DNA from: Lysobacterales bacterium
GTDB taxonomy: Bacteria; Pseudomonadota; Gammaproteobacteria; Xanthomonadales; SZUA-36
Direction of reading: 5' to 3'
Assembly: GCA_030637665.1 (NCBI GenBank)
Contig: DAOWGA010000235.1
Coordinates: forward strand, 1-6,143
Length of the DNA stretch: 6,143 nt
The position numbers and the translations under genes were made by a program. The notes below the pieces were generated by a model that saw only the letters and a program-made list of their open reading frames with translations, searched no databases and was not told the origin of the DNA. This document shows, one piece after another, positions 1 to 6,143 of this stretch. Numbering within the stretch: the first letter of the stretch is position 1; each line of letters opens with the position of its first letter.

Positions 1-387
1 GCAAACCCGAGTCCACCCGTGGGTCCGGCGCTGGGCCAGCACGGCGTCAATATCATGGAATTCTGCAAGGCTTTTAATTCCAAGACGCACAGCATGGAAA
101 ATGGCATGCCGATTCCCGTGGTCATTACAGTCTATGTGGATCGCAGCTTTTCATTTATTACCAAGACTCCACCAGCCGCCGTGTTGCTGAAAAAGGCAGC
201 GGGCATTCCAAAAGGCAGCGGTGAGCCGAACACCGTAAAGGTGGGAACCGTAACACGCGCGCAACTCGAGGAGATCGCCAAGGTCAAGGAGCCTGACATA
301 ACTGCAGCAGACATGGATGCAGCCGTCAGGACGATTGCCGGATCAGCTCGCAGCATGGGCATCAATGTGAAAGGAGTCACGTCATGA
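1..387 (+). CDS. rplK: 50S ribosomal protein L11, 5'-truncated by window edge
   Basis: L11 binds the 23S rRNA GTPase-associated region at the base of the L7/L12 stalk, takes part in factor-dependent GTP hydrolysis, and is needed for RelA activation. The frame is open from base 1 and reads [20 protein letters not shown], matching E. coli L11 from about residue 18, so roughly 17 N-terminal residues are outside the window. The GTG at 19 is an internal valine codon, not the start. The 128 visible codons imply about 145 residues, against 142 in E. coli. The proline-rich N-terminal helix ([11 protein letters not shown]), known in the family as the thiostrepton-contact region, is intact. The rRNA-binding C-terminal domain is present and ends with the L11 signature-like [14 protein letters not shown]. 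The stop TGA at 385-387 overlaps the rplA start. The usual L1 autoregulatory site upstream of rplK is not in the window. Family assignment is secure. Confidence 0.97.
   Translation, partial: ANPSPPVGPALGQHGVNIMEFCKAFNSKTHSMENGMPIPVVITVYVDRSFSFITKTPPAAVLLKKAAGIPKGSGEPNTVKVGTVTRAQLEEIAKVKEPDITAADMDAAVRTIAGSARSMGINVKGVTS
371..376 (+). promoter_or_regulatory. Shine-Dalgarno site for rplA, inside rplK
   Basis: AAGGAG lies 7 bases upstream of the ATG at 384, within the last codons of rplK. Together with the ATGA stop/start overlap it fixes the rplA start and suggests translational coupling of L11 and L1. Confidence 0.8.
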
Positions 388-1079
388 GCGGATTGGGTAA
401 ACGAATGAAAGCCATCCGGGAGCAGCTTGAGCCCGGTAAAGCTTATGCCATTGATGAAGCTCTGGATATTTTGAAAAGCTCGAGCAAACTCAAGTTTACC
501 GAGTCTGTGGATGTGGCTATTCGCCTGGGTGTGGATTCCCGCAAGTCCGATCAGAATGTACGCGGTTCAACTGTACTGCCCAATGGCACCGGTAAGACGG
601 TCCGGGTAGCGGTATTTGCCCAGAGTGACAATGCAGAAAAGGCAAAGGAAGCCGGAGCCGATGTTGTCGGCATGGAGGACCTGCATGATCAGATCAAGGG
701 CGGCGACCTCAATTTTGATGTCGTCATCGCCACCCCGGATGCAATGCGCGTGGTAGGTAAACTGGGTCAGTTGCTTGGCCCCCGTGGACTGATGCCCAAT
801 CCAAAGGTAGGCACCGTATCTACCGATGTCACCACCGCTGTGAAGAACGCCAAGGCCGGACAGGTGCGGTACCGCACTGACAAGGCAGGCATTATTCACA
901 GCACGATTGGGAAAGCTGATTTTGAAATTGATGCCCTGAAGGGTAATTTACTCGCCCTGATCACCGATCTGATCAAGCTGAAACCGGCGTCTTCCAAGGG
1001 CACGTTTGTCCAGAAGGTGGCCGTTTCAACGACCATGGGTCCCGGCATCATTGTAGATAAAACCACGCTGGATATATAA
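384..1079 (+). CDS. rplA: 50S ribosomal protein L1
   Basis: L1 forms the mobile stalk on the E-site side of the 50S subunit and helps release deacylated tRNA. In many bacteria it also represses its own operon by binding the rplK leader. The 231 residues (E. coli 234) align over the whole length: N-terminal [30 protein letters not shown] at about residues 52-71, the conserved block [19 protein letters not shown] and the following NPKVGTV at about residues 119-144, [20 protein letters not shown], and a C-terminal VSTTMGPGI. Both domain I halves and the inserted domain II appear complete. The start overlaps the rplK stop by 4 bases and has an AAGGAG at proper spacing. The stop TAA is followed by the long rplJ leader rather than an obvious terminator, so read-through into rplJ is plausible. 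No oddities in the protein. Confidence 0.98.
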   Translation: MSGLGKRMKAIREQLEPGKAYAIDEALDILKSSSKLKFTESVDVAIRLGVDSRKSDQNVRGSTVLPNGTGKTVRVAVFAQSDNAEKAKEAGADVVGMEDLHDQIKGGDLNFDVVIATPDAMRVVGKLGQLLGPRGLMPNPKVGTVSTDVTTAVKNAKAGQVRYRTDKAGIIHSTIGKADFEIDALKGNLLALITDLIKLKPASSKGTFVQKVAVSTTMGPGIIVDKTTLDI

Positions 1080-1165
1080 GGCCTGGTTTTTGGGTTTGGA
1101 TTTTTTAGGTTTTATTGCCCGGCTGATATGACGGGTGATGGATGGACGGGCTGCTCCCGAATGGG

Positions 1166-1237
1166 GATGGACCGTCGGAGACCGTAGGTACAGTAATTTC
1201 TCGTTTTTCCAGAGAGGAAGACTGTTTAAGGGTGGTC
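1166..1237 (+). ncRNA. Candidate L10 leader RNA (autoregulatory site for L10-L7/L12)
   Basis: The string GGAGACCGTAGGTACAG at 1177-1193 resembles, from memory, the conserved core of bacterial L10 leaders (AGAC-n-GUAGGU), which lies in the 5' leader of rplJ. It is followed by a foldable stem: ACAGU (1190-1194) pairs with ACUGU (1221-1225), and inside it UUUCUC (1197-1202) pairs with GAGAGG (1212-1217, two U-G pairs) around a 9-base loop, leaving AA/AAG as an internal loop. GACC (1180-1183) could pair with GGUC (1234-1237) as a closing helix. In this family L10 bound to L7/L12 dimers recognises the leader and represses rplJL. Position upstream of rplJ supports the call; exact boundaries and the match to the family model are inference. 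Confidence 0.5.
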
Positions 1238-1252
1238 GGGTAACCGGGCATG
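1234..1252 (+). repeat. Direct repeat copy 1 flanking leader hairpin
   Basis: GGTCGGGTAACCGGGCATG matches 1338-1356 at 16 of 19 positions without gaps. Inside it CGG-GTAA-CCG (1237-1246) can form a small hairpin with a GNRA-type GUAA loop. A related shorter string overlaps the rplJ ribosome binding site (GGAGGTAACC, 1366-1375). The role is unknown; it lies just upstream of the long perfect hairpin. Confidence 0.6.
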
Positions 1253-1263
1253 GCCTGCGCAGA

Positions 1264-1320
1264 TGGTGGCAGCCCCGCTACTGAATTTTTTTACGGAAAA
1301 ATTCAGTAGCGGGGTCACCA
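1264..1320 (+). repeat. Long perfect inverted repeat (18-bp stem) in rplJ leader
   Basis: The left arm CCCCGCTACTGAATTTTT (1273-1290) is exactly the reverse complement of 1297-1314, around the six bases TTACGG (1291-1296). In RNA the centre would be U-UACG-G, a UNCG-class tetraloop closed by a U-G wobble. A further G1272-U1315 wobble and TGGTG/CACCA (1264-1268/1316-1320) extend the helix across a 3-base bulge (GCA). The helix exceeds 20 base pairs, long enough in principle for RNase III. There is no trailing T-run, so it is not an intrinsic terminator on the + strand. Its perfection contrasts with the ordinary weak structures around it and suggests either strong selection for an RNA element or a recently inserted short repeat. 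Confidence 0.85.
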
Positions 1321-1337
1321 CTGGAATTGAGTCAAAG

Positions 1338-1356
1338 GGTCGGATAACCGGCAATG
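1338..1356 (+). repeat. Direct repeat copy 2, next to rplJ ribosome binding site
   Basis: GGTCGGATAACCGGCAATG is the partner of 1234-1252 (16 of 19 identical). It can fold as GGUCGG-AUAA-CCGGC-type stem (1339-1343 with 1348-1352, one U-G pair), nested inside a second stem GAGTC/GACTC (1329-1333 with 1359-1363). That places a stem-loop directly before the Shine-Dalgarno of rplJ, where it could influence translation; this effect is inferred. Confidence 0.6.
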
Positions 1357-1364
1357 AAGACTCC

Positions 1365-1371
1365 AGGAGGT
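1365..1371 (+). promoter_or_regulatory. Near-perfect Shine-Dalgarno site for rplJ
   Basis: AGGAGGT at 1365-1371 sits 5 bases before the ATG at 1377 (6 from AGGAGG). This is close to full complementarity with the 16S anti-SD and fixes the rplJ start. It abuts the possible GAGTC/GACTC stem, so accessibility could be controlled. Confidence 0.85.
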
Positions 1372-1376
1372 AACCA

Positions 1377-1904
1377 ATGGCGCTCAGTATTGAGCAGAAA
1401 AAAGCAGTAGTTGCTGAAGTGGCCGATGCGGCCAGCAAGGCACTTGCCGCTGTCGCTGCAGAGTATCGTGGACTGACTGTTAAGGAAATGACTGAATTGC
1501 GTGCCCAGGCCCGCCAGGATGGTGTTTTCCTGAAGGTCGCCAAGAATACACTGGTGCGCAGAGCCGTTGAGGGTACTGATTACGAATGCATGCAGGACTC
1601 GCTGACAGGACCACTCCTGTTCGCGTTCAGCATGGAAGATCCCGGTGCTGCCGCACGCCTTGTCAAGGGCTATTCAAAGGACCATGACAAACTCATTACG
1701 AAACTTGTTGCCGTGGGTGGCGAGCTGTACGACGCGTCCGAACTGGAACGCTTGTCCAGCCTGCCGACTTACGACCAGGCAATCGCGATGCTGATGGCTG
1801 TGATGAAAGCACCGATCGAGAAATTCGTCAGGACCCTTGCCGAACCGCATACCAAGCTGGTTCGGACCGTGGCTGCTGTGCGTGACGAAAAGCAGGCTGC
1901 ATGA
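1377..1904 (+). CDS. rplJ: 50S ribosomal protein L10 (P0-type stalk base)
   Basis: L10 anchors L7/L12 dimers to the ribosome next to L11 and, bound to them, represses rplJL translation through the leader. The N-terminal rRNA-binding domain is recognisable: MALSIEQKKAVVAEVADAAS, EYRGLTVKEMTELRAQAR, the conserved KVAKNTLVRRAVEGTDYEC (residues about 54-72), GPLLFAFSMEDPGAAARL and the linker LSSLPTYDQAIAMLMAVMK. The protein is 175 residues against 165 in E. coli. The extra 10 residues sit in the C-terminal helix that binds L7/L12, where KFVRTLAEPH (149-158) and KLVRTVAAVR (160-169) look like a duplicated docking segment. The start has an AGGAGGT at good spacing. The gene ends 58 bases before rplL. 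The family call is secure; the added docking site is inference. Confidence 0.98.
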   Translation: MALSIEQKKAVVAEVADAASKALAAVAAEYRGLTVKEMTELRAQARQDGVFLKVAKNTLVRRAVEGTDYECMQDSLTGPLLFAFSMEDPGAAARLVKGYSKDHDKLITKLVAVGGELYDASELERLSSLPTYDQAIAMLMAVMKAPIEKFVRTLAEPHTKLVRTVAAVRDEKQAA

Positions 1905-1922
1905 AATTTTTAAACTCTCAGT

Positions 1923-1940
1923 GGGCCAATAGCCCCTTTT
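1923..1940 (+). other. Short stem-loop with T-run between rplJ and rplL
   Basis: GGGC (1923-1926) pairs with GCCC (1932-1935) around CAATA, followed by C and TTTT (1937-1940). With only four base pairs it is too weak for an efficient terminator, and rplL must be expressed more strongly than rplJ. It may be a partial attenuator, a processing or stability element, or chance. The rplL ribosome binding site GGAG (1953-1956) lies just downstream. Confidence 0.3.
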
Positions 1941-1962
1941 AACAACTTATACGGAGACGACA

Positions 1963-2343
1963 ATGGCCGTTTCAAAAGACGATATTCTGGAAACAATTTC
2001 AAATATGAGCGTGATGGACGTCGTAGACCTCATCAGCGCAATGGAAGAAAAATTCGGTGTTTCTGCTGCAGCTGCGGTAGCTGTTGCTGCAGGACCTGCT
2101 GCCGGTGGTGACGCTGCTGCTGAGGAAGAGCAGACTGAATTTGACGTAGAAATGACTTCTTTCGGTGCCCAAAAGGTTCCGGTGATCAAGGTTGTTCGTG
2201 AAATCACCGGCCTGGGCCTGAAGGAAGCCAAGGATCTTGTAGAAAGCGCGCCTGCCAATATCAAGGAAGGCGTTGCGAAAGACGAAGCTGACGAAATCGC
2301 GAAGAAGCTCGAAGCAGCAGGCGCTACTGTCGAGGTTAAGTAA
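1963..2343 (+). CDS. rplL: 50S ribosomal protein L7/L12
   Basis: L7/L12 is the multicopy acidic stalk protein that recruits EF-Tu, EF-G, IF2 and RF3 and stimulates their GTPase activity. The 126 residues (E. coli 121) show the three usual parts: an N-terminal dimerisation and L10-binding domain (about 1-33, [20 protein letters not shown]), a flexible Ala/Gly/Glu-rich hinge (about 34-57, with [14 protein letters not shown]), and a globular C-terminal factor-binding domain (about 58-126) with the conserved [34 protein letters not shown] and a final VEVK. The hinge is a few residues longer than in E. coli. GGAG at 1953-1956 lies 6 bases before the ATG. Stop is TAA at 2341-2343. Since several copies are needed per ribosome, higher translation than rplJ is expected from family knowledge. 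Confidence 0.98.
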   Translation: MAVSKDDILETISNMSVMDVVDLISAMEEKFGVSAAAAVAVAAGPAAGGDAAAEEEQTEFDVEMTSFGAQKVPVIKVVREITGLGLKEAKDLVESAPANIKEGVAKDEADEIAKKLEAAGATVEVK

Positions 2344-2383
2344 ATCTTCTTCCCTGGTTTACGGGGCTGAATATAAGTTGGCT

Positions 2384-2403
2384 GGGGGCCTGGGCCTCCG
2401 GCC
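2384..2403 (+). other. GC-rich stem-loop in rplL-rpoB spacer, possible attenuator or processing site
   Basis: GGGGGC (2384-2389) can pair with GCCTCC (2394-2399, one G-U pair) around CCTGG-type loop bases; an alternative uses GGCC 2387-2390 with GGCC 2400-2403. It is followed by a pyrimidine-leaning stretch (GCTTCTGTTTGC) but no clean T-run. In E. coli the rplL-rpoB spacer carries a partial terminator and an RNase III cleavage site that lower rpoBC relative to rplL. By position this could be the equivalent, but the structure is modest and the assignment is tentative. Confidence 0.3.
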
Positions 2404-2453
2404 TGCTTCTGTTTGCATTTCAGATCACATGATCGCACAGGCGGAATCAGAAC

Positions 2454-5400
2454 ATGAGTTACTCTTTCACGGAAAAAAAGCGCATTCGCAAGGACTTCGG
2501 TAAGCGCAAGTCCATTCTCGATGTGCCCTACCTGCTGGAAACGCAGATTCGCTCCTATAAGGAATTTCTGCAATTGGAAGTGCTGGCGGACGATAGGCGG
2601 GAACGCGGTCTTCACGGCGCATTAAAATCGGTCTTTCCTATCGTCGCTTACTCAGGAAACGCAGCCCTGGAATACGTCAGCTACAAGCTGGGTGAACCGG
2701 TGTTCGATGTGAAAGAGTGCAAGCTTCGCGGCATGTCCTATGGTGCCCCGTTGCGGGTTAAAGTTCGCCTGGTCATTTATGACAAGGAGAGCTCCGCCAA
2801 GATTAAGCCAGTGAAGTACGTTAAAGAACAGGAAGTCTATATGGGCGACCTGCCGCTGATGACGGAAACCGGCACCTTTATAGTCAACGGAACCGAGCGT
2901 GTCATCGTGTCACAACTGCACCGCTCTCCGGGTGTGTTTTTTGACCACGACAGAGGTAAAACCCACTCCAGCGGCAAGCTGTTGTTTTCAGCCCGCGTTA
3001 TTCCATACCGTGGTTCCTGGCTTGATTTCGAGTTTGATCCGAAAGACGCTATCTTCACCCGCATAGATCGCCGCCGGAAGCTGCCTGTAACGATATTGCT
3101 GCGTGCTCTGGGTATGAATAACGAGGAAATCCTCGATACCTTCTTCGAAACCAGCAAGATTACACTAAAAAAATCCGGTGCCAAGCTGGAATTGGTGCCC
3201 GAGCGCCTGCGCGGTGAAACTACGTTTTTCGATATTCGCAGTAAAACCGGAAAGGTGCTGGTTCCAACCGGCAAGCGGATCACTGCCCGGCACGTCAAAA
3301 TCATCAAGGATTCGGGTGTTAAAGCCCTCGAAGTGCCGGATGAGTACCTGCTGGGCAAAATTGTAGCGAAGACCATCGTGGACAAGGAGTCCGGCGAGAT
3401 CCTGGTGGACGCGAACGCCGAACTCACTGAAGAACTGCTCGAGCAGTTGCGGGATGCCGGTCTCAAGAGCCTGGACGTCCTTTATGTAAACGACCTGGAC
3501 CACGGGCCTTACATATCGAACACTCTGAACATTGATCCGACCCACAATGAACTGGAAGCCCTGGTCGAGATTTACCGCATGATGCGCCCCGGCGAGCCGC
3601 CGACCAAGGATGCGGCACAGAACCTGTTCAGGAACCTGTTCTTTGCCCCGGAGCGCTACGATCTTTCCGGAGTCGGCCGCATGAAATTCAACCGGCGCGT
3701 CGGCCGGCCCGAAGTGGAAGGATCAGGCGTGCTCGATCGTGCGGACATTCTCGATGTGCTGCGCGTGCTGATTAACATCCGTAACGGAAAGGGCAGCGTC
3801 GATGACATCGACCACCTGGGCAACCGTCGTGTACGCAGCGTCGGTGAAATGGCTGAAAACGTGTTCCGGGTAGGCCTGGTGCGTGTTGAACGCGCGGTGC
3901 GTGAACGCCTGTCCGTCGCTGAAAGCGAAGGGTTATCACCGCAGGAACTCATCAACGCCAAACCGGTGGCAGCCGCGGTCAAGGAGTTTTTTGGTTCCTC
4001 GCAGCTCAGCCAGTTCATGGACCAGAACAACCCGCTGTCAGAAGTTACCCACAAACGCCGCGTTTCGGCACTCGGCCCGGGCGGGCTGACCCGTGAGCGC
4101 GCAGGTTTTGAAGTGAGAGACGTGCACCCGACACACTACGGCCGTGTGTGCCCGATCGAGACGCCTGAAGGCCCGAACATCGGTTTGATCAACTCCCTGG
4201 CTGTCTACGCGAGAACCAACGATTACGGTTTCCTCGAAACACCCTACCGGAAAATAAGCGGTGGCAAGGTGACCAGTGACGTTGAATATCTTTCGGCAAT
4301 CGAGGAAGGCGATTTCGTGATTGCACAGGCCAACGCGGAACTGGACAAGTCGGGCAAATTCGTTGACGAATTTATCCCCTGCCGCCACCTCGGCGAATTT
4401 ACGCTCAAGGAGCCCGCCGATATCAGCTTCATGGACGTGTCACCGAAACAGATCGTTTCCGTGGCTGCGTCCCTGGTTCCGTTTCTGGAACACGATGACG
4501 CAAACCGCGCTTTGATGGGATCCAACATGCAGCGCCAGGCCGTGCCGACGCTGAAAGCCGAAAAACCACTGGTCGGCACCGGCATGGAACGTACTGTTGC
4601 TACCGACTCCGGCGTGACCGCCGTGGCGAAGCGTGGTGGCGTGGTAGACCAGGTCGACGCAGGCCGTATCGTAGTCCGTATCAACGAGGATGAAGTTCCG
4701 GTTGGTGATCCGGGTGTGGATATTTACAACCTGACCAAGTACCAGCGCTCGAATCAGAATACCTGCATGAACCAGCGTCCGCTGGTGCAGGTTGGTGACC
4801 GGGTGTCAGGTGGTGACGTACTGGCTGACGGACCGTCGACGGATCTTGGTGAGCTGGCCCTGGGCCAGAATATGCTGGTCGCCTTCATGCCCTGGAACGG
4901 TTACAACTTCGAGGATTCCATCCTGATCTCGGAGCGCGTGGTCGAGGAAGACCGATACACGACGATTCACATTGAGGAGCTGACTTGTGTCGCCCGTGAC
5001 ACCAAGCTGGGGTCGGAAGAAATTACTGCCGACATTCCCAATGTAGGTGAGCACAACCTGAACAAACTGGACCAGAGTGGCATCGTATATATCGGTGCTG
5101 AAGTCAACTCCGGCGATATCCTGGTGGGCAAGGTCACGCCCAAGGGCGAGACCCAGCTGACGCCGGAAGAGAAACTGCTGCGCGCCATCTTCGGTGAGAA
5201 AGCCTCCGACGTAAAAGACACATCCCTGCGTGTGCCCAGTGGCATGGACGGGACCGTCATCGACGTCCAGGTGTTCACTCGCGATGGCGTTGAGAAGGAC
5301 GAACGCGCCGTCTCTATTGAGAAAGAGCAGTTACGCCATGTCCGCAAAGACCTCGATGACCAGTTGCGCATCGTGGAAAATGCGATCTTCCAGCGTTTGG

Positions 5401-6143
5401 AAAATGGCATCGTGGGCAAGATTGCCGAAAAAGGACCGGCCGGCCTGAAGAAAGGCAGCAAGGTCACTGTGTCATATCTCGCTGATCTGGACCAGGAAGA
5501 ATGGTTCAAAATCCGCATGCGCAGTGATCAGGTCAACGAACTGTTCGATCAGATGGCCGACCAGCTGAAGGAACAACGCAAGGTTTTCGACGCGCGCTTC
5601 GAGGAGAAGAAAGGCAAGATTACCCGGGGTGATGACCTGGCGCCGGGCGTGCTCAAGATGGTCAAGGTCTACATGGCGGTCAAACGCCGTATTCAACCCG
5701 GTGACAAGATGGCAGGGCGTCATGGTAACAAGGGTGTGATTTCCATGATTGTGCCTACCGAAGACATGCCATACATGAAAGATGGCACGCCGGTTGACAT
5801 CGTGCTGAACCCGCTTGGGGTACCATCCCGAATGAACATCGGGCAGGTTCTGGAAACCCACCTGGGTTGGGCGGCTAATGGTCTGGGCCTGCGCATTGGT
5901 GAAATGCTGGAACAGAAGGCCAAGGTACCGCAGCTTCGGGATTTTCTGGGCAAAATCTACAACAGCGACCGTGAGGGCCGGGTGAACATGAAGGAATTCT
6001 CCGACGAGGAGATCATCGCTGGACTGAAGGTGCCCGAGAAGGTAACCAGCCACTTCTTAGAAAGGTCGGTTCGCCAACAGGTTATCGATTTCTACCGAAG
6101 TCAGGGGCAGTCCGGTATGGCGATAGAGAGCATCACAGTCGAC
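2454..6143 (+). CDS. rpoB: DNA-directed RNA polymerase subunit beta, 3'-incomplete, with non-homologous end
   Basis: Beta is one of the two large catalytic subunits of RNA polymerase. The frame is open for 1230 codons to the window edge. It starts [19 protein letters not shown], the usual gammaproteobacterial N-terminus; the ATG at 2429 is out of frame. GCGGAA at 2441-2446 is a weak Shine-Dalgarno. Conserved blocks in order: [43 protein letters not shown]; the rifampicin cluster from G514 ([17 protein letters not shown]), with the sensitive-type residues D523, H533, R536 and S538 (E. coli 516, 526, 529, 531); [15 protein letters not shown] from 568; NFEDSI with E820/D821; and [13 protein letters not shown] with K1085 and K1093, plus R1126 (E. 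coli K1065, K1073, R1106). Similarity is continuous to A1189 (base 6020); the last 41 codons do not resemble RpoB. About 170 family residues, including the E. coli H1237 region, are not seen. rpoC would normally follow. Confidence 0.96.
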   Translation, partial: MSYSFTEKKRIRKDFGKRKSILDVPYLLETQIRSYKEFLQLEVLADDRRERGLHGALKSVFPIVAYSGNAALEYVSYKLGEPVFDVKECKLRGMSYGAPLRVKVRLVIYDKESSAKIKPVKYVKEQEVYMGDLPLMTETGTFIVNGTERVIVSQLHRSPGVFFDHDRGKTHSSGKLLFSARVIPYRGSWLDFEFDPKDAIFTRIDRRRKLPVTILLRALGMNNEEILDTFFETSKITLKKSGAKLELVPERLRGETTFFDIRSKTGKVLVPTGKRITARHVKIIKDSGVKALEVPDEYLLGKIVAKTIVDKESGEILVDANAELTEELLEQLRDAGLKSLDVLYVNDLDHGPYISNTLNIDPTHNELEALVEIYRMMRPGEPPTKDAAQNLFRNLFFAPERYDLSGVGRMKFNRRVGRPEVEGSGVLDRADILDVLRVLINIRNGKGSVDDIDHLGNRRVRSVGEMAENVFRVGLVRVERAVRERLSVAESEGLSPQELINAKPVAAAVKEFFGSSQLSQFMDQNNPLSEVTHKRRVSALGPGGLTRERAGFEVRDVHPTHYGRVCPIETPEGPNIGLINSLAVYARTNDYGFLETPYRKISGGKVTSDVEYLSAIEEGDFVIAQANAELDKSGKFVDEFIPCRHLGEFTLKEPADISFMDVSPKQIVSVAASLVPFLEHDDANRALMGSNMQRQAVPTLKAEKPLVGTGMERTVATDSGVTAVAKRGGVVDQVDAGRIVVRINEDEVPVGDPGVDIYNLTKYQRSNQNTCMNQRPLVQVGDRVSGGDVLADGPSTDLGELALGQNMLVAFMPWNGYNFEDSILISERVVEEDRYTTIHIEELTCVARDTKLGSEEITADIPNVGEHNLNKLDQSGIVYIGAEVNSGDILVGKVTPKGETQLTPEEKLLRAIFGEKASDVKDTSLRVPSGMDGTVIDVQVFTRDGVEKDERAVSIEKEQLRHVRKDLDDQLRIVENAIFQRLENGIVGKIAEKGPAGLKKGSKVTVSYLADLDQEEWFKIRMRSDQVNELFDQMADQLKEQRKVFDARFEEKKGKITRGDDLAPGVLKMVKVYMAVKRRIQPGDKMAGRHGNKGVISMIVPTEDMPYMKDGTPVDIVLNPLGVPSRMNIGQVLETHLGWAANGLGLRIGEMLEQKAKVPQLRDFLGKIYNSDREGRVNMKEFSDEEIIAGLKVPEKVTSHFLERSVRQQVIDFYRSQGQSGMAIESITVD
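6021..6143. other. Right-end segment not homologous to rpoB; unidentified
   Basis: After EFSDEEIIA the beta subunit family continues with a short helix and the strongly conserved G-x-P-x-ATPVFDGA. Here the same frame instead reads [20 protein letters not shown], then [21 protein letters not shown], with no stop. None of the other forward frames restores RpoB either, so a single frameshift does not explain it. On the - strand a frame enters from the window edge ([18 protein letters not shown]...) and stops with TAA at 6059-6057 after 28 codons, so the segment could equally be the 3' end of a convergent gene. I recognise neither protein and see no insertion-sequence end. A mis-joined contig end, a mobile element insertion, or a rearranged partial rpoB copy are the options, in that order of likelihood. 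Confidence 0.7.

Larger units (their letters stand above)
1080..1376 (+). promoter_or_regulatory. rplA-rplJ intergenic leader region (297 bases)
   Basis: No protein-coding gene of normal size fits here. In E. coli this interval carries the L10 promoter and the untranslated leader where the L10-L7/L12 complex represses translation; by position the same role is likely. From left to right I see: a C-free GU-rich tract (1085-1116); a possible weak stem 1114-1121/1132-1139 (two G-U pairs); a short CGGG/CCCG hairpin (1147-1159); a candidate L10-leader element (about 1166-1237); a direct repeat copy (1234-1252); a perfect long hairpin (core 1273-1314); the second repeat copy (1338-1356); and a strong Shine-Dalgarno at 1365-1371. 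I could not find a convincing sigma-70 promoter: the best -10-like string is TGATAT at 1124-1129 with only a T-run as -35. The promoter question is therefore open. Confidence 0.7.

Noticed and set aside
1273..1314. Palindrome as a rho-independent terminator
   Set aside because: No T-run follows the right arm on either strand, and stopping here would silence rplJL in its own leader.
1264..1320. 3-base bulge in the hairpin as a kink-turn
   Set aside because: The bases flanking the bulge form G-C and G-U pairs, not the tandem sheared G-A pairs that define a kink-turn.
2429..2431. Upstream ATG as rpoB start
   Set aside because: Not in the rpoB frame, and the ATG at 2454 gives the expected N-terminus of the family.
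2273..2503. 76-codon + strand frame bridging rplL and rpoB
   Set aside because: Overlaps both genes out of frame, with no ribosome binding site and no recognisable product.
1947..2615. 222-codon open frame on the - strand across rplL and the rpoB start
   Set aside because: It spans two real genes and their spacer in antisense, and its Ala/Ser-rich part merely mirrors the L7/L12 hinge.
2837..3466. 209-codon open frame on the - strand inside rpoB
   Set aside because: Low-complexity Ser/Arg-rich translation typical of an antisense shadow; the + strand is unambiguous RpoB.
4041..4070. Rifampicin-resistance mutation
   Set aside because: The main resistance positions (D523, H533, R536, S538 here) all carry the usual sensitive residues.
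6041..6047. Another GGTAACC, as at 1239 and 1369, suggesting a shared element
   Set aside because: Only 7 bases match, with no flanking similarity; a chance hit is plausible in 6 kb.
5472..6053. 193-codon open frame on the - strand
   Set aside because: It lies antisense to the strongly conserved part of rpoB, has no recognisable product, and is explained by codon bias of the real gene.

Overview
The window is a stretch of the classic bacterial rplK-rplA-rplJ-rplL-rpoB cluster (ribosomal stalk proteins plus RNA polymerase beta). All genes are on the + strand, in the standard order. Protein sequences and gene order point to a non-enteric gammaproteobacterium: RpoB begins [19 protein letters not shown] and, from memory, reads closer to pseudomonad-type than enterobacterial RpoB. 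Base composition looks moderately GC-rich and even, and nothing in the genes from 1 to 6020 suggests horizontal transfer.

Layout: 1-387 is the 3' part of rplK (L11; about 17 N-terminal residues lie outside). rplA (L1) follows at 384-1079 with a 4-base ATGA overlap. Then comes a 297-base gap (1080-1376), the 5' leader of rplJ and the most structured non-coding DNA here. It holds a GU-rich tract, a candidate L10-leader RNA, a perfect 18-bp hairpin, and a 19-base imperfect direct repeat flanking that hairpin. rplJ (L10) is at 1377-1904, rplL (L7/L12) at 1963-2343, and rpoB starts at 2454 and runs off the window.

The genes work together in two ways. L11, L10 and L7/L12 form the ribosomal stalk base and GTPase-associated centre, with L1 as the opposite (E-site) stalk. 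rpoB is co-transcribed with rplJL, as in many bacteria. The rplJ leader is where L10-L7/L12 autoregulation would be expected. L10 carries a 10-residue duplication in its C-terminal helix that may add an L7/L12 docking site.

The main anomaly is at the right end. RpoB matches its family well to residue 1189 (base 6020), then the reading frame stays open for 41 codons that do not look like RpoB. The universally conserved segment that should follow (G-x-P-x-ATPVFDGA) is absent. A chimeric contig end or an insertion is more likely than a novel RpoB. I see no convincing new multi-gene system; the best leads are the rplJ leader architecture, the L10 helix duplication and the rpoB tail.
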